Under the pieces are notes generated by a model. That model made no database searches and had not been told where the DNA came from. It saw only the letters and a list, made by a program, of their open reading frames with translations. Position numbers and translations under genes: made by a program. From Sitta carolinensis (taxonomy: Eukaryota; Chordata; Aves; Passeriformes; Sittidae): a DNA stretch of 64,000 nucleotides. The stretch spans positions 81,408,743 to 81,472,742 of the forward strand of contig CM063283.1 in NCBI GenBank assembly GCA_032173965.1, written 5' to 3'. Positions 39,601 to 52,860 of this stretch are shown here, one piece after another (the stretch's first letter is position 1; the number at the start of each line of letters is the position of its first letter).

Positions 39601-42600
39601 TTTACTTAGAATCTTTACTACTATTAGTTTTATTACCATTACTATGGTGCATAAATTCATGCAACTCCCTCTGTGAAATATATATTGCTGACGACAGCAT
39701 CAATAAACAGTACTGTATAAACCTGAAATTCCTGGCTATTTAATTGTGGGTAGCTCTGTCCTTCACTGCATACTTAAGAAGTGACAGCACCTATATTTTA
39801 ACAAGAAAGCCACTAACTTAACTAATCTCTAAACAAATGTATTCAATTTCTGTCATTTTCTGCATGACATTAAATTAAAACTTGATGAAACAAGATTTGT
39901 GAATAACTTCTTTAAATTGATACAATTTTTTTTCATCTACCCTCTAGCTATCAAAGGCTTGTGTCCAGTTATTGTCTGTTTTAATTTATAGAGAGGGAGA
40001 TAAACGGAATGGATGAATTATGGAGATTAGCTACTTGGATAAAACTGAAGCCCTTGTTCTTTGTTTAATGTGATAGTCTCTCTCTTAAAGAATTATGAAA
40101 ATGACAGCACCCGTACTTGTTATTTGTTGGTAAGCTCATCTGCATTTTTTAAATTACAAAAAAACTCATCCTAGAAACCCAAGGGAATGTGAATTATTAA
40201 CTGAGATAAAACACACTTGTACTAAAATCTTATGGGAAATCACAAGATTAATATCAGCTATGCAGTGAATATACCTTTTAAGTTTTATTCAGAAAAGAAA
40301 GAGATTACTTCTTAAGTATGAATACATAATGTACTTATAATATACTCTGGTTTACTGCACTGAGTTTTATATACCCAGAAAATAGCGTATGCAAAAAAAT
40401 TAAATTGTCTAAAAATAAATATTTGTAGGTACCATAATACAAAAATAATACTTTATTATATATGAAGACACTTGCTTTAGACTATTAAAATTAATAAATA
40501 GGCAACGTAAACCCAGAAATGTTATATATGGAAAGCACTGGCTTTTGACTGTGATAGTTTGTTTTTCAGAAATATTGAATTATTTATATAAATTTGAAGC
40601 AAACAAGACTTGACCACTCATAGGTTTGAGATTTTACAATGCACTGCACTGTTCCACTGTGATGTTGTGTTTCCCACCAACTTTCAATGGATAAAACTAT
40701 GATTCCATAAAATCAGAGGAGATTATAATATTTATTTTTATTAAAAGTTCATCATAATAAAATAGAAAACAAACTTGTTCAGCCTCATCTTTTGCAACTT
40801 TTGGGCAAAATATTTGGACATATTTGGACAAAATGAGCTACACAATCTTATCTTTTCTCTTGTGTTTAAAAAATAATTTTTAGGGAAATGTGTCTAGCAG
40901 GAAGCTTGACGATGTTTGTTTACTAAGATCCCTAATTAGAAGCACTACAAAATAATCGCTCCCTAACCTACAGTTTCTCATTATCACTTCTTCAATATTG
41001 CATGCTATTAACCAAATTTGTGCCTTGAGCCTGAGCAGGCTTTACCTTCTGTGTTGTAGATGATGTCGTTCCTGGAAAGGTTTCTTCAGATACTGCCACT
41101 GGCAGAACAGGCAGTCCTGCTTTATAATAAAGTCTGCCAGACAGTGAAGACTTAAATCCTGCCTACAGAAACTTGGTCCAGTTCTGAAAAAGACCATGAC
41201 CAGACTCAGTGCTGACTTGGAAAAGGGAAAGGTGTTCTTCATCTTTATATTGCATTACCTGGAATATATGTAACACACCAAGCTGTGGAAATGGGTGTTG
41301 CAGAGAGGAAAGGCCAAAACATTTCCTTTTGGCCTCTCAATTAACACCTGTGCAACTGACTGGAGGCGGAGAAAATGGTAGGTGGAAAGAAAGCAGGTAA
41401 GAAAGGATTTACCCCTAGGACATTCATCTTTCAAATATTCATGGAAAGAAGACACTCGCCTTCTCTGACTTTGGTCTCCTAAATTTTCCATAAGACCATA
41501 TGGAAGCTAATTACCCTTGAATTCAATATGGTCCTTTGACCTTGTACAATGTACACTTCTTTGCAGAGAATTACTTGGCTGTTTACTCCTCCTGTTCCCT
41601 TTAAATCCTAGTAACTCCTATATGTTTTCTTGCCATAATGCATGTCTCTTTCTATGACATTCATCGGAACTGGACTGTGCCATGAAAGTCTCTTTGGTTT
41701 TCATTTTAACCTTTCACAATGCTACAAAATAATTTCCTTGCAGTACATAAGAATGGCTGCAATGATTAGTGGACACATTACTGACTAATACTTAAAAAGT
41801 ACAGTACAAACAAAGGGCATTTAAACACTGATTTATCTTGATTTCTGCAGTATAATTTCTATGAGGATTTATCTTTATGTAAGTGGATCCCTACTACTAT
41901 ACAACATTTTTCCAAGGTATGAATATTGCAGTGACCTCCTATCACTAAGATTTTCCCTGAATGCAGCTCAAATCATTCTTGCTCTTCCAACAACTAGTTG
42001 TTTTTTTTTTTTTCTCATTTTGCAAGAAAGACCTAAGCAGTGTACAAAGCATAACCAATAAAAAAACACATGTACTGCTCTTCCCCTGATGACTTGCTGT
42101 GATTATTATTGCAAGGAATCAAGTTTCTGATGCAACCCACAACTGAAGAAGTGAGTAGGACCTTGTCATCTTTTTGAGTATCAGTGTTGAATGCGTCATA
42201 TGCCACAGTATGCTGCCTTCTTTGGTTTTGGTTTGTATGACACCCATTCCATGGTGAACATTTGCATACACACTGCAGAAGTATAACAAAAACTCCTTCT
42301 ATTCAGATTCTACTAGAAATTTCAAATACATAAATGTATAAATGATGTACAAGAGAAAACCAAGAGGAATGATTAGATAATCTACTGTATCACATATTTC
42401 TAAAGTATATAAAGTAATATTAAACATTTACCAAATAACAGCTTGCCTAATTAGGAAAAAAGTCATCTCCACCCCTATAGTTTCAATTAAAGAAGCTATT
42501 TTTCATTTCCCTTCTGAAACCATCTTGCATAAAATGATTGGAGTAAAATGCCAGCTGCCTTGGTCTCCTGAGAAAATCCGTGGAGAATTTACCAGCATGA

Positions 42601-44389
42601 GACACAATCATCCTTCTGCAGGTGCTATGCCAACTGAAACCCTTCATTAGTATTTCTAAAGTGTTCCAATTATATATGTCACTTCCAGTTACTAAAACTT
42701 CTCGTTTTAACTTTTCAATAAAGCTTGTTGGCTGGGGGTTCTTTTGTGTTCCTAGTCAGGGATTGGTTGCAGAGAAAATGGATTTAATTGATTCGTGAAA
42801 TGGGTGGTAATGGCTGAGATGTGAGACTTCAAGTAAAACCTAGGTAAGCTGGTCTTATTCTTAGCTGCGTGTCTTATCTGTTATTTAGTCTCTTCCTCGT
42901 TCCTCAGCTCTTCTCCTTCTAGACTTAGGACACTTTTTGGCATAAGAAACATTTCTACCAGTGGACATCGTGGTTACAATTAAGGAGACAGGCCTCCTGG
43001 AGCAGGGCTCATCACAGTATACTATGATGTAAGAAGCATATGTCCTCTTCTCAGGTTGTGACATAAGAGATAGATTGTGCTTTGAGTGATGAATAATCCT
43101 AAAAAATATGGAAACAGTCTCAGAACCAGATACCCACCAGAATGTCATTGTGTACTTAGCTACAAAAAAACCTGGTTCCTCAGGGTAGAGTGCAAATGCA
43201 ATGTTTCAATTGCATAGGCAATGCTTTGGTATCTCAGGCAGGTTTCTAGTATACCCTGGTGAGGTAAGTGGAATATTTGGGATCACTCAGGTTGTGTGAG
43301 TTTCACTCACATGCCTCTGGAAGTTGCTAAGTGCTCTTTGGACCTTGGCCCAACCTCTCCACACAACATAGAAGTGAAATGAAGTGAAATTTCTCACTGT
43401 AAATTTTTTGCTAATATTGGCTTTAGGATATGTCACTAAACTTAAGCCACAATAGGAGAGGTGCACTACAAAAAGATAAATTTTAATTAAAGGGAAATTT
43501 TCATAAGGGAGATTTTCAGCAAAGTGGCAGTTGTATAGATTATACTCTTAAGAGGCTGCAGGCTTTTATATGCAGTTTCATGTTTAATGCTTCATTTGGC
43601 CCCCTGCTCAAATTTTTCTGGGCAGTCACTGCTGCACTTTTCTCATCTGTTTAGCCATCTGGGTCCTGGGGTGACATATCCATGGTACATCATAAAGAGG
43701 AAGTGCCTGGTCTTTTCTGTGAGCTGCCACATGCAGCGCTGAGGAGGCAGCAGGGGAAGGAGCAGTGTGCTACTGTGGTTTGTGAAACCACTGGGCAGCA
43801 TTGTGTGCTGCCATCTTTGTGCTACTAAGGAGATCAGCTGCAAGTGGAGGAGAGAATTGACTTCCTTGGGAAGACAACAAAGAAAGGAGCTGACATTTAA
43901 TCAACAGGGAAGAGAGAGGGAAACAAAATAACTGTGGAAGGGCACAGTTGATATATCCACTTACAGTTCTGGCAGCAAGCAATCTCATCTGAACTGTATT
44001 CTCTTCATCAAAAGGCTATCTCAGGAAACAAAGGTAAAAAATAACTATTATGAAAGATGTTAGCAGGACTCAATTGTGGCTGACTCCAGAACAGATGAGT
44101 CCAAAAATCTTGATCACTGAGTATCAAGGAGATGAGGGCTGAAACCACAGTCCCGGTGCTAACAGGATTCTACCTGCACACATTCCTGAAGGGCTTGCCT
44201 CTCTTTAGCCACAACCCATGGGTGCTGGCAGCCATTATGAGCAAAAATGTCCCATGGGAACACTAAAAGGCTCCATGACAAGATTAACCTTCTGAATGCC
44301 CTGGTGGCTCATTAGAAATACTGGTGCACACATGAGATTACTCCCCAGACAAGGCACTGCCTCCACAGAGAGTCACTTGGGAGCCTTAC
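36668..44389. other. Long AT-rich unique stretch, no gene recognised
   Basis: About 7.7 kb of noncoding DNA. It contains T-runs at 37455-37470 (16), 39196-39208 (13) and 42001-42013 (13), and small direct repeats at 40811-40830 and 43373-43392. A short RFX-like palindrome lies at 37205-37218. No CR1 end, LTR edge or exon could be supported. Confidence 0.6.
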
Positions 44390-44393
44390 AGAA

Positions 44394-44928
44394 TGTGCTG
44401 GTTTGGGCTGTGTGGAGTTCATTTTCCTCACAGTAGCTGTTATTGGGCTTTGTATTTAGTTTGGACTAAAAAAGGCATTGATAGCCAAGGGATCGTTTAG
44501 TTACTGCTGAGCAGTGTTCCCACCCCATCCCAACAGCGAGGAGGCAGGGGATGCACAAGGAGTTGAACCCCAGCTGACCATAGGGATATCCCATAACCAT
44601 ATGGCATCATGTTCAGCTCTAAAGAGGGGGAAAATGGGACAAAGGGGGCAGGTGTTCAGAGTGGTTGCATTTGTCTTCCCAAGTCATGCTTACATGTGAT
44701 AAGAGCATGGCTTTCCTGGAGATCGCTGAACACCTGCCTGCCCATGGGAAGCAGAGAATGAGTTCCTTATTTTGCTTTGCTTGTGCATGCAGCTTTTACA
44801 TTCTTAATTAAAATATCTTTATCTCAACCCATGAGTTTTCTGACTTTGACCCTTCTGATTCTCTTCCCATCGCATGAGGGGGGAGTGGATGGGTGGGACT
44901 GGTTGCTGGATGGGGTTAGGTCATAACA
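44394..44928 (+). mobile_element. Solo ERVL-type LTR, + strand, with target-site duplication
   Basis: The element begins 'tgtgctggtttgggctgtgt' and ends 'ggggttaggtcataaca'. Its internal order fits a widespread avian LTR that I recognise: 'tcctcacagtagctgttatt', 'gttactgctgagcagtgtt', 'cagcgaggaggcaggggatg', 'ccataaccatatggcatcat', 'cctggagatcgctgaacacc' and 'tctttatctcaacccatgag'. The flank reads AGAA just before the element (44390-44393) and AGAAT just after it (44929-44933), a 4-5 bp target duplication. There is no second LTR or internal region, so this is a solo LTR formed by LTR-LTR recombination. The TATA area appears decayed ('gctctaaagaggggg'), so promoter activity is doubtful. The exact family name needs a repeat-library search. 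Confidence 0.9.
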
Positions 44929-44933
44929 AGAAT

Positions 44934-47659
44934 CAATGGACAGGGCTGTCAGCACCCTTGCCTCCTGGTTAGTGACTAATTTTTCTTCTCAAAGCAAACT
45001 GTCTGTGGGAGATAATTAGCATGTCAGGCAGTAACCTCATTCTGAGCCGTCACTGCCATCAGTTCCCATCTTCTCTGTAAAGAGCAGGGCCCTGATCACG
45101 ACACTGACTGCACTTGCAGGTGAGTGCACATCATGTTTTATATTTTTTTGGTCTTCAATACTTTCCATTTACAGGTCCTAGATATGGCAAGATGAGGTGT
45201 ATGAATTTCTACCTGGTGAACATTAAGCTACTGAAACTGGACTCTTCAGGGTTTTTAAATCTATTGTTTGATGAATAATTTAAGTCAGCATGTCCATTTT
45301 TATAACTGCTTATTGAACTGGACCAGAGTGCCAATCTGGCTGAAAAGAAACCTTCCTAGAGCAAATCAGTCAGGGCTGCTCCTCCTTTTGGCTTACCAAG
45401 TACCCACAAAAACATTTATGCCAGGACAATGTAAAAGCTAATTAGTGGAAAGGAAGGAGTGTCTAGGTTGCTTTTGTTTGATTTTTTTTTTCCTGGAAGT
45501 GTTGCCAACCTAATGGATGTGCTGAACTGCATCCTCTGATGCCTGTTGTGCAGTGCCTTCAGCACAGATCTGAGACTGCTGGTTTTTTTAACCACAACAT
45601 GAAATCTATTGTTCTAAGCATAAAACAGAGAAATGACATGGCCTTGTGCTTACCCTAACTCCCTGTGAGTAAAACAAGTCAGGATAAACTGCTCCACTGA
45701 GGATGTTTCTGGTGGATAAAACAGTGTGTGAGAACTATTTGGGTTGTACTTAGTGGGCACAACGTATACTAAAACTGGCAAGCACAGTGACCCTAATGGA
45801 AAGAGAATACTTCCCAGAGTATGATTCTGTGAAGGAGCACCTAGAGACCTGTGATGCTCATAAAGTGCTCTCTTAGTATCACTGCATTGCAGAAAAGAGG
45901 GAGCATTCTGCTGAAAACTGGAGAAGTCACATCAGCTACAGCCAGAACCACCATACTGGTTACACAGCCCAGGAGCAGACATAGAGATTATTCACCATGG
46001 CCAAAGATTCCTCCTTCCTCAATTTTTGAAAAGAAAATATTATGAAAAATGCTTAGCAAGAAGTAAAAGACTTTGTAGAGGTAATCATTTAGAAAGCTTA
46101 ACCTTGATAGGTCTGCCCTGAAAAAGCATAATTTACTGTCAATTCCAAACCACCACCATTAGTATGGTACTCAGCAATCATATACCCCCCAAAAGTTGCT
46201 TGTACAAGTTGTTTTTCATGTAATTCTTCCGCCTTTGCTCATAATGACTGGTGGTTTGCTCCACCAGTAAGTCCACCCCCAGAGAGTCTGGGAGGTGGCT
46301 CAAAGAATTAGAAGTCCCTACTCTCCTCATGGGTCAAGTTGCCACTATGAGGGTTTTAGAAGAGAACAAGGACAGAAGAATGTTTCTTCATTTCTGATGC
46401 ATTCCTCAGTTTGAGTGTGTCAACAGATGGAGTAGGGATTAGTGATAAAATAATGTAGCCTCTTAGCTTATGTAAAAAGCAGTCTTAGAATACTGTGGAT
46501 TTTCTGATGGCTCATTAACTGTATTCATGCAAACTAAAGGGTGCTTACAGTATAAATAAAATCTCATCTTCAGTGAGTGTTTGTTTTTGATGGAAAATGT
46601 CAGGGCAATGCATGAATGTTTGGAGAAACATGTATAGAAATGCTGAAAAAGAAAGAAAATCTGTTATTTGCTCTTTGTGATCTAGCCTGAAACTCTATCT
46701 GTTGATGTGTGGCAGGACTTACTGCTGCTCACTTTGTGTTTCACGTCCTGCTGAGACCATCTAATAGCCTTTTGCAGACTGACATATGTTCAGACCTTGT
46801 GTCAGAAGCATCACTCATGTAGCTGTGGCTGGCATGCCACAGGGAGCAGAGCCCTGCTCCAGCTGCACAGCAGGGTCCGTGGTGGAAGGGGAGTGTTGCT
46901 GACGTTTGGGGAGGCTGGTCTGTGGCTTGCAGTCTTGATGTACTCCTTGACAGGCTCTGTCACAAGGGGACCAAGCTCACGTAGCTGCACAGGCCAGTAA
47001 CCTCAACCCCTGAGCAGGCAGGTAAAATGACAGATAAAAATTATTATTTTTACCAGTAAAATATACATGGCGAGGGCCAAAATTCATGGGCAATATTTAG
47101 CATTAGGAATCCCTACCACAATGCTTGTGTTATTCCTCTCCCTCCTTTTCCAGCCCTGAGCTAGGGGGATGTCTTTGCTTTTGCCTCTGGGGCTCTCTGA
47201 GACTCTTTTTATGTACCTAAGCCAATGATGGATATAGGTGAAAAATGTCAGGGGAAAGGCAGGATTTTCTGTATTTCAGCAGTTTCCTTGATTCAATTGA
47301 CAGAGGCAATCACATTCTAAATTATTTTGCAAGGAAATGAGTCCATATTCTCAATCTGCAGAAAAAATATTTTATTTGTGTTAACCAAGGTAACATCACT
47401 GTGTAGAAACACTGCCTACTCTTCCCAATGCCAGAATTTCCTAGCTAACCATCCATGTGCAGGCTGACCTCTGTACAGAAGAGCTATTGTTGGCCTGAAA
47501 CCCAGATGCTGAACTAACGGATTAGGAATTTCTCTCATGGTTACAGGTGTTCTGTGCTTGGAGAGATACTGTAAAGATGCAGGTCCTACACACCTCCATA
47601 GCAGAGGGTTTCATACATGAAGGATGCCTTACAGGGCTGGGAGCCACATGTGAGAGCAT
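44934..47659. other. Unique noncoding stretch, no gene recognised
   Basis: About 2.7 kb of noncoding DNA between two LTRs. A perfect splice-donor consensus occurs at about 45118 (CAG before GTGAGT), which could end a noncoding exon. No open frame or repeat is supported. Confidence 0.55.
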
Positions 47660-48378
47660 TGTTGGTGGTATGGATGGTCAGGACAAAACGGTGACGAAAG
47701 ATCTCTGAAGCCAGGTCTTGGAAGTTGTGGTTTATTGCAAAGGGCGTGGGTGCAGGGGCCTGCTTAGAGCTGCCAGCTGCAGCTTGGAGCAGGCCTGAAA
47801 GACAGCAGGAAAGAGAGAGGGAAAGAGAGAGAGAGAGCCAAAAGACAGAACGCCTGAAATTCCCGTTTCAATACAATAAATCATCTTCCGTGGTGAATAT
47901 TCTAATTCTCACTAACCAATCTAGTATAAGATACAAATCCTATAGAATTTACATATAGCCTATAAGAATCATTACATTACCATACTGTGTTACATTTTAA
48001 ACCCTAAAAACTGCTCTTTGGACCCTTTCTGCCACGCTAGTGGGGTCTGCTCTGACCCTTGGGCCTGGCTGCAAGCAGAGGGCATTGTTTAATCAGAAGG
48101 GGATTACCTTCATCCGGCCATACCATTGTTTTCCAGTTGTTCAATAACCAAGGCTTGGTATGTGAAAGCTTGCTTTCATTCCAATCTCGCCCATAGTGTC
48201 CATATTCTCAAAATCTTTTGCCAGGTAATCATATTTATAAGGTTTTCCTGTTTCATCCTCCCCAACACCAGGTGAGTTGAGGAGCCCTGTTAGCAAAGAG
48301 TAAGGCACAATTCTGTGCCTGCACAAGCAGTCAGATGAGTCTGTGTTTGTGACAGTGCCTGGAATCAGTTCCCCAACA
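47660..48378 (-). mobile_element. Endogenous retrovirus LTR, minus strand
   Basis: On the minus strand it starts 'tgttggggaactgattccag' and ends 'ccataccaccaaca', giving a 6-bp terminal inverted repeat TGTTGG/CCAACA. A polyadenylation signal lies at 47731-47736 within 'gcaataaaccacaacttcc', in the expected place about 75 bases before the 3' end. A CT-rich stretch (GA on the plus strand, 47810-47838) precedes it, as is common in avian class II LTRs. There is no partner LTR or internal sequence, so it is read as a solo LTR. The immediate flanks (gagcat on the left, cacagc on the right) do not match, so the target duplication is lost or the flanks were rearranged. Open frames inside it are not genes. 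Confidence 0.85.
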
Positions 48379-51300
48379 CACAGCTGAAATTTAAAACCTC
48401 ACCAATACTGTGATTAGGTAACTATCTTATATTTGCTGGCTGTTTCCCACTATTCCTGGGAGCGATAGAAAACTGTAGCATTTAGGAAGAATGGAAGAAT
48501 ATCAATAAAATTTTCAAATTTATAAAGCCCCCTGTTAATTTTTTCTTCCTCATGTATACACCTCAATTGAACTCAGTAAGTTTCCTGATTAGCCTTTTAA
48601 ATAAGAGCATTTGACATTTTCCCTGAAGGCTGTGTAACAAGAGTGGCTTTACAATAAGAATGGTGTAGATTAATAGCTGCAGTAATGCATATGGCAGCAT
48701 TACCAGGATAGGTGAACTAATTAGGCAGAAATGAATGGATTTTTGCTTTTGTTTTCTCACCTTTTGTAACTTAGATTTTTTTAGACAGAACACAGGAAAA
48801 TGCCATTCTTGTCTCCATTCTCACTGTTTTTTCTCTTTTATTTTCATTTGCAGTTCTGCTCTGGCTTATCATCTTTCCTCTTAATATTTATTTCTCCAAA
48901 GAAAAGAGAACCAAGAATTTTTAAGACATTCTGGTGTCAAGTGTGCAAAAGGAATAGCCTCAATACTTCTCCCATAATGCCTCTACAAAGCAAATATAGA
49001 AATAATGAGGGGAGAGGGGGAAAGCACTGCATTGAAGAATTCACTTCTACAGTAATTTCTCTAGCATTAGAGACACAGTGTGAAGCAAAACCCCTTTTGC
49101 AAGCAAAATAGAACTTCTCATGTGTCAGATGTAAGAGATGAGGACCAAAAGCCAAATTGAAATTATTCAGCCTTCCATGTTTGCAGAGAAGGAAGGGAAA
49201 GCTCATTAGCATCCATGATGCTAAGTCCAAAACCCAGTATTTACTCACAGAATATTTGTGCTGTACCCCAGACAAAGCTTACAGATGACTCATTTACTGG
49301 GTGACTGGGTTTTTGTCCTTTGTCAACCAGCCAATGCACTTATGACAACAAAAAAAGATTTGTGTCCTTTCTAATTTTTCTGAGATCCTTTGCAAGAATC
49401 TTCTAAACCTCAGGCTGAATTTGCAAATTTGAACCCTACTGTATTAGTTCTCATGTATTTCTTAGCCTACTCATGATCTACAGGGGAGTAGTTTGCAACT
49501 TTGCCAAAGGCCCAGCAGAACAGATGACAAAATATCTGCATCTTGAAGGCCAGATAACACTTGTGAAATGAGTCAACAACTCCTAAATTTTCCTACTATG
49601 AGATATTTATTTTAAGAAACTTTGGATTCTATTTATTTTTTATGAAGCATTGCTTAGATTGAAGGGGAAAAAGAAATGGGTTCTTGTTTGAGCAAGAAAA
49701 CCTAGGAGAAATTTAAGGCAGGCAGAGTTTCTTTTACTGGAGCTTTAATGAATGACTACAGGTGACCATATTTACAGCTGAGGAGAAGCTCCAGGCTAAA
49801 GAATGGTCCTGTGGGAAAATTGGGTGAAATGTCAATAACAGGAGGATGAACTATAATTTGATGTACTAGAAACAACTTTTGCATAGAGAGTGGCAGTTAG
49901 GAGCAGAACTAAAATTTAATAAGACAAAGGAAATCTTTGCAGGAGAATGGTGCAGAGCTTCAAAATAAATTAAAAATAAGATTAAATTTAAAAATTAATT
50001 AAATTTTTAAAAATTGGCAAAAAAAGGCCAAAAAAGCCTCTTCTTAGCTGGACTACTAAATCTTTTGGAGACTTATCTCTGTATGAATTAGGTCACAGCA
50101 GGCTGGATTCTTCATGCTAAGACCATTTCAGCAGCACCTACCACATTAAAAAGATTAGTTTCCTCTAAATCTGAATAAACTGAACACTTCTCTCTTTTTA
50201 TCCCCACGACAGAGTTTTCCCCAACCAGCTAAACAAAACTGTTTTGATGAAGGGTGCATTTCCGAGGGGAAGGGTGGTTTAAATACTCATCCACAAAAAA
50301 AGTTTGTGAAGCGCCCTGTGCTGTCAGTGAGGGAAGAGGGACAGGCCTTACATCCCAGCCCTGCTGCAGATTTCACAGAAATAATCCTGGCACCTGTAAC
50401 AGGACCACTGCCCTTGCTGCACCTCTGCACTAAAATGCTGGTTACAAGGCGATGGTCTGTGACTCTGTCTCGGTTTGTCAGATCCTGACACATCCATCTG
50501 TTATCCCATTGTGTGTTTGGCATTTAGTTAGATTGTAATTTTTTGTAGATGTAGATCAATTGCGTGTACTTCTTCAAAACTTTCATATATTCTTTATTCT
50601 CTTTGAGCATACTATTTGCAATATCATACTGCATTTAATAAAGTTCTAATACAATTAATTCAAATTTGCTTGAACTAAATTTGCCAATTTTACTTGCTAC
50701 TTTCATTCTCTTTAAACTGAGTGTTTTAATTTCAATCTATTATTGATCATCCGGACCTGGGGACCAGAAGATATTTTTTTATGATTTATAACTGTTATGT
50801 GTATATAATGTATGAAAGAGGCATTAGATGTTAAATAGGGAGAATAAGTATGAAGAGCTTTAGTTAAAGTCTTACTGTGACATTTTCCTAGAGAAAGAGG
50901 ATAAAATTGTAATAGTACTAGAATTCTTCATTCTAAATTCTTCACAAAGACAGATGAATTTCCAGGCTGACCAGTGGGTAGACTGTGCAGGATGAGATTT
51001 CTGTATTACGAGATTGAAAGAATTGGGTTAAATGCAAAGATTGAGCCTTCACAGCAAAACTTTCAACCTCTGTAAAATTTCTTCAGTCTAAAGAGGAAAA
51101 TTTTCTGTATCATTAAGCAGAAGGGAAAGCTTCATGGGTCACCTCTGGAATACCTGAAGTCAAGATCTTTTGATATATCTCAAATGAATTTAACAATCCT
51201 TCTGGACCCCTTCAAACTCAGACTAACCTTTGAATCTGTGGTTTTATGAAATATATATGCACAATAATGCACAGGCAGTAGAATCCATTCCAATTTCTGG

Positions 51301-52798
51301 TACAACGAAGCATATGGTCTTGAACGACTCACAAAGAAAATGAGAAAAGACAAGTAAAAAACCCTTTACAGCAAAAAGAGGAAAATGACAAACAATAATT
51401 TGACACACTCCTCCCACCACACATGGCTTTTAAGATGGATCACAAAACATTGTCTGTGTTTTATTTCCCTGTTTTCTTCTTGTGTGATGGTCCCAGCGTC
51501 CTCTGCGAGACAGAGAAAATATTGTCATAACAAAGGAGATGGGGAAGCCTGGGGACTAGCAAAACAAATCTGAAAAAAATTGAAACAAAATGCTGTTCTC
51601 CATTTAAAAACATAAAGCATTTAGATATCTTTATTGAAGACTTTCATAGTAGAGCCAAAGCTCAGACATAAATTCTGTTTATGTTTTCCATCAGGAAGTA
51701 GGAGAGACATTATGGATTTATTGTCCCTCAACAAAAATCTTGAAGAGAGAATTTTTGGTAAGGAATATCTTTTAAAAGTTTGAACATACATTGCAGAAAT
51801 AATACATGTGGCAAAGACAAAAGACTGAGACTTGGAGCAGCCTAGAAAGAAAGGAAATTACAGATAAGAAAGCAAAAGGGAATTATTGATGTACCAGAGC
51901 TTTGAGGGGTGACAGACCTGAAAAATTAGTATCTGATATCAGCATCTGACTTACTACACAGTGAAGCAAGGGGAAGTTATACATAATCTCAAATATCCAA
52001 GCAGAAGCAGGCAGCAAAGACATGAGACAACCTCTTCAATGCCAAATCTCAAATCAGAAATAATGAAGAACTATGACCTTATCAAACTGGAAGTAGTTAT
52101 GCACCGAAACGTCTTTCTTTCTCAGAGCAGTGAACATGTCTATAGTGGATTAATAATTAGAGAACACTCTGTAATGTCTACCATTAGGTAGTTATTAAAA
52201 TAATTTATTACTTTTTAAATGCTTCAGCCTTTCAGTAAAATTACTTCTCTCTCCTCTGAATGTGAAATTTCTGCTTTGTTCCTAAGGATTCATCCCTGAT
52301 AATACAAGATTTATATGTACCAGATAGTGCAGCTTTAAATACCAAATCTTCCCAGTCTGCAGGGCTCTTCAGGGTTAGAAAGAGAGAGGTCAGTTAAACC
52401 ATTTTTAAGGAGATACATCTCTCTAAAACAGTGGCAAGGAAGTTAAAAATATCATAGGAAATATAGGATGTGCACATTAAGTAAAAAAATAAATGTAATT
52501 AACAATATTATTAATAATATAGAAGTATTTTAATAAATCAAAATTAGCAGCTTTTATACAGACAACACCTCTCATTTGGTAAGAATTAGATAAATGAAAA
52601 TATCAGTATTCTTTTATCTCGATTCTTTGTAAAAACACATTCTTTGTAGCATGCTTGCATCGTTCTGCTGGTTAATACATGTTCTTTCATCAACAACATT
52701 ATTAGGTCACAGGGTTCTGAAATGTTAATTTTTAAATAATCATAACAAGAAGAGCTGTATTTCAGCAATGCCTCATAATGTCGTTTCACCTGAAAATA

Positions 52799-52860
52799 TC
52801 TGGGGGGTTTGTTTGTCTTGTTTAGGGTTTGGGGGGATTTTTGTTGTTTGGGGTTTTTTT
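52799..52860 (+). repeat. G/T-rich low-complexity tract
   Basis: Runs of G and T ('ggggggtttgtttgtc', 'gggtttggggggattttt'), similar in style to the tract near 2.2 kb but with longer gaps between G-runs. Confidence 0.7.

Noticed and set aside
43640..44390. Moderately GC-rich DNA before the ERVL-type LTR that might be internal provirus
   Set aside because: The LTR has its own target duplication at 44390-44393, so the DNA before it is host sequence, and no retroviral motif was found.
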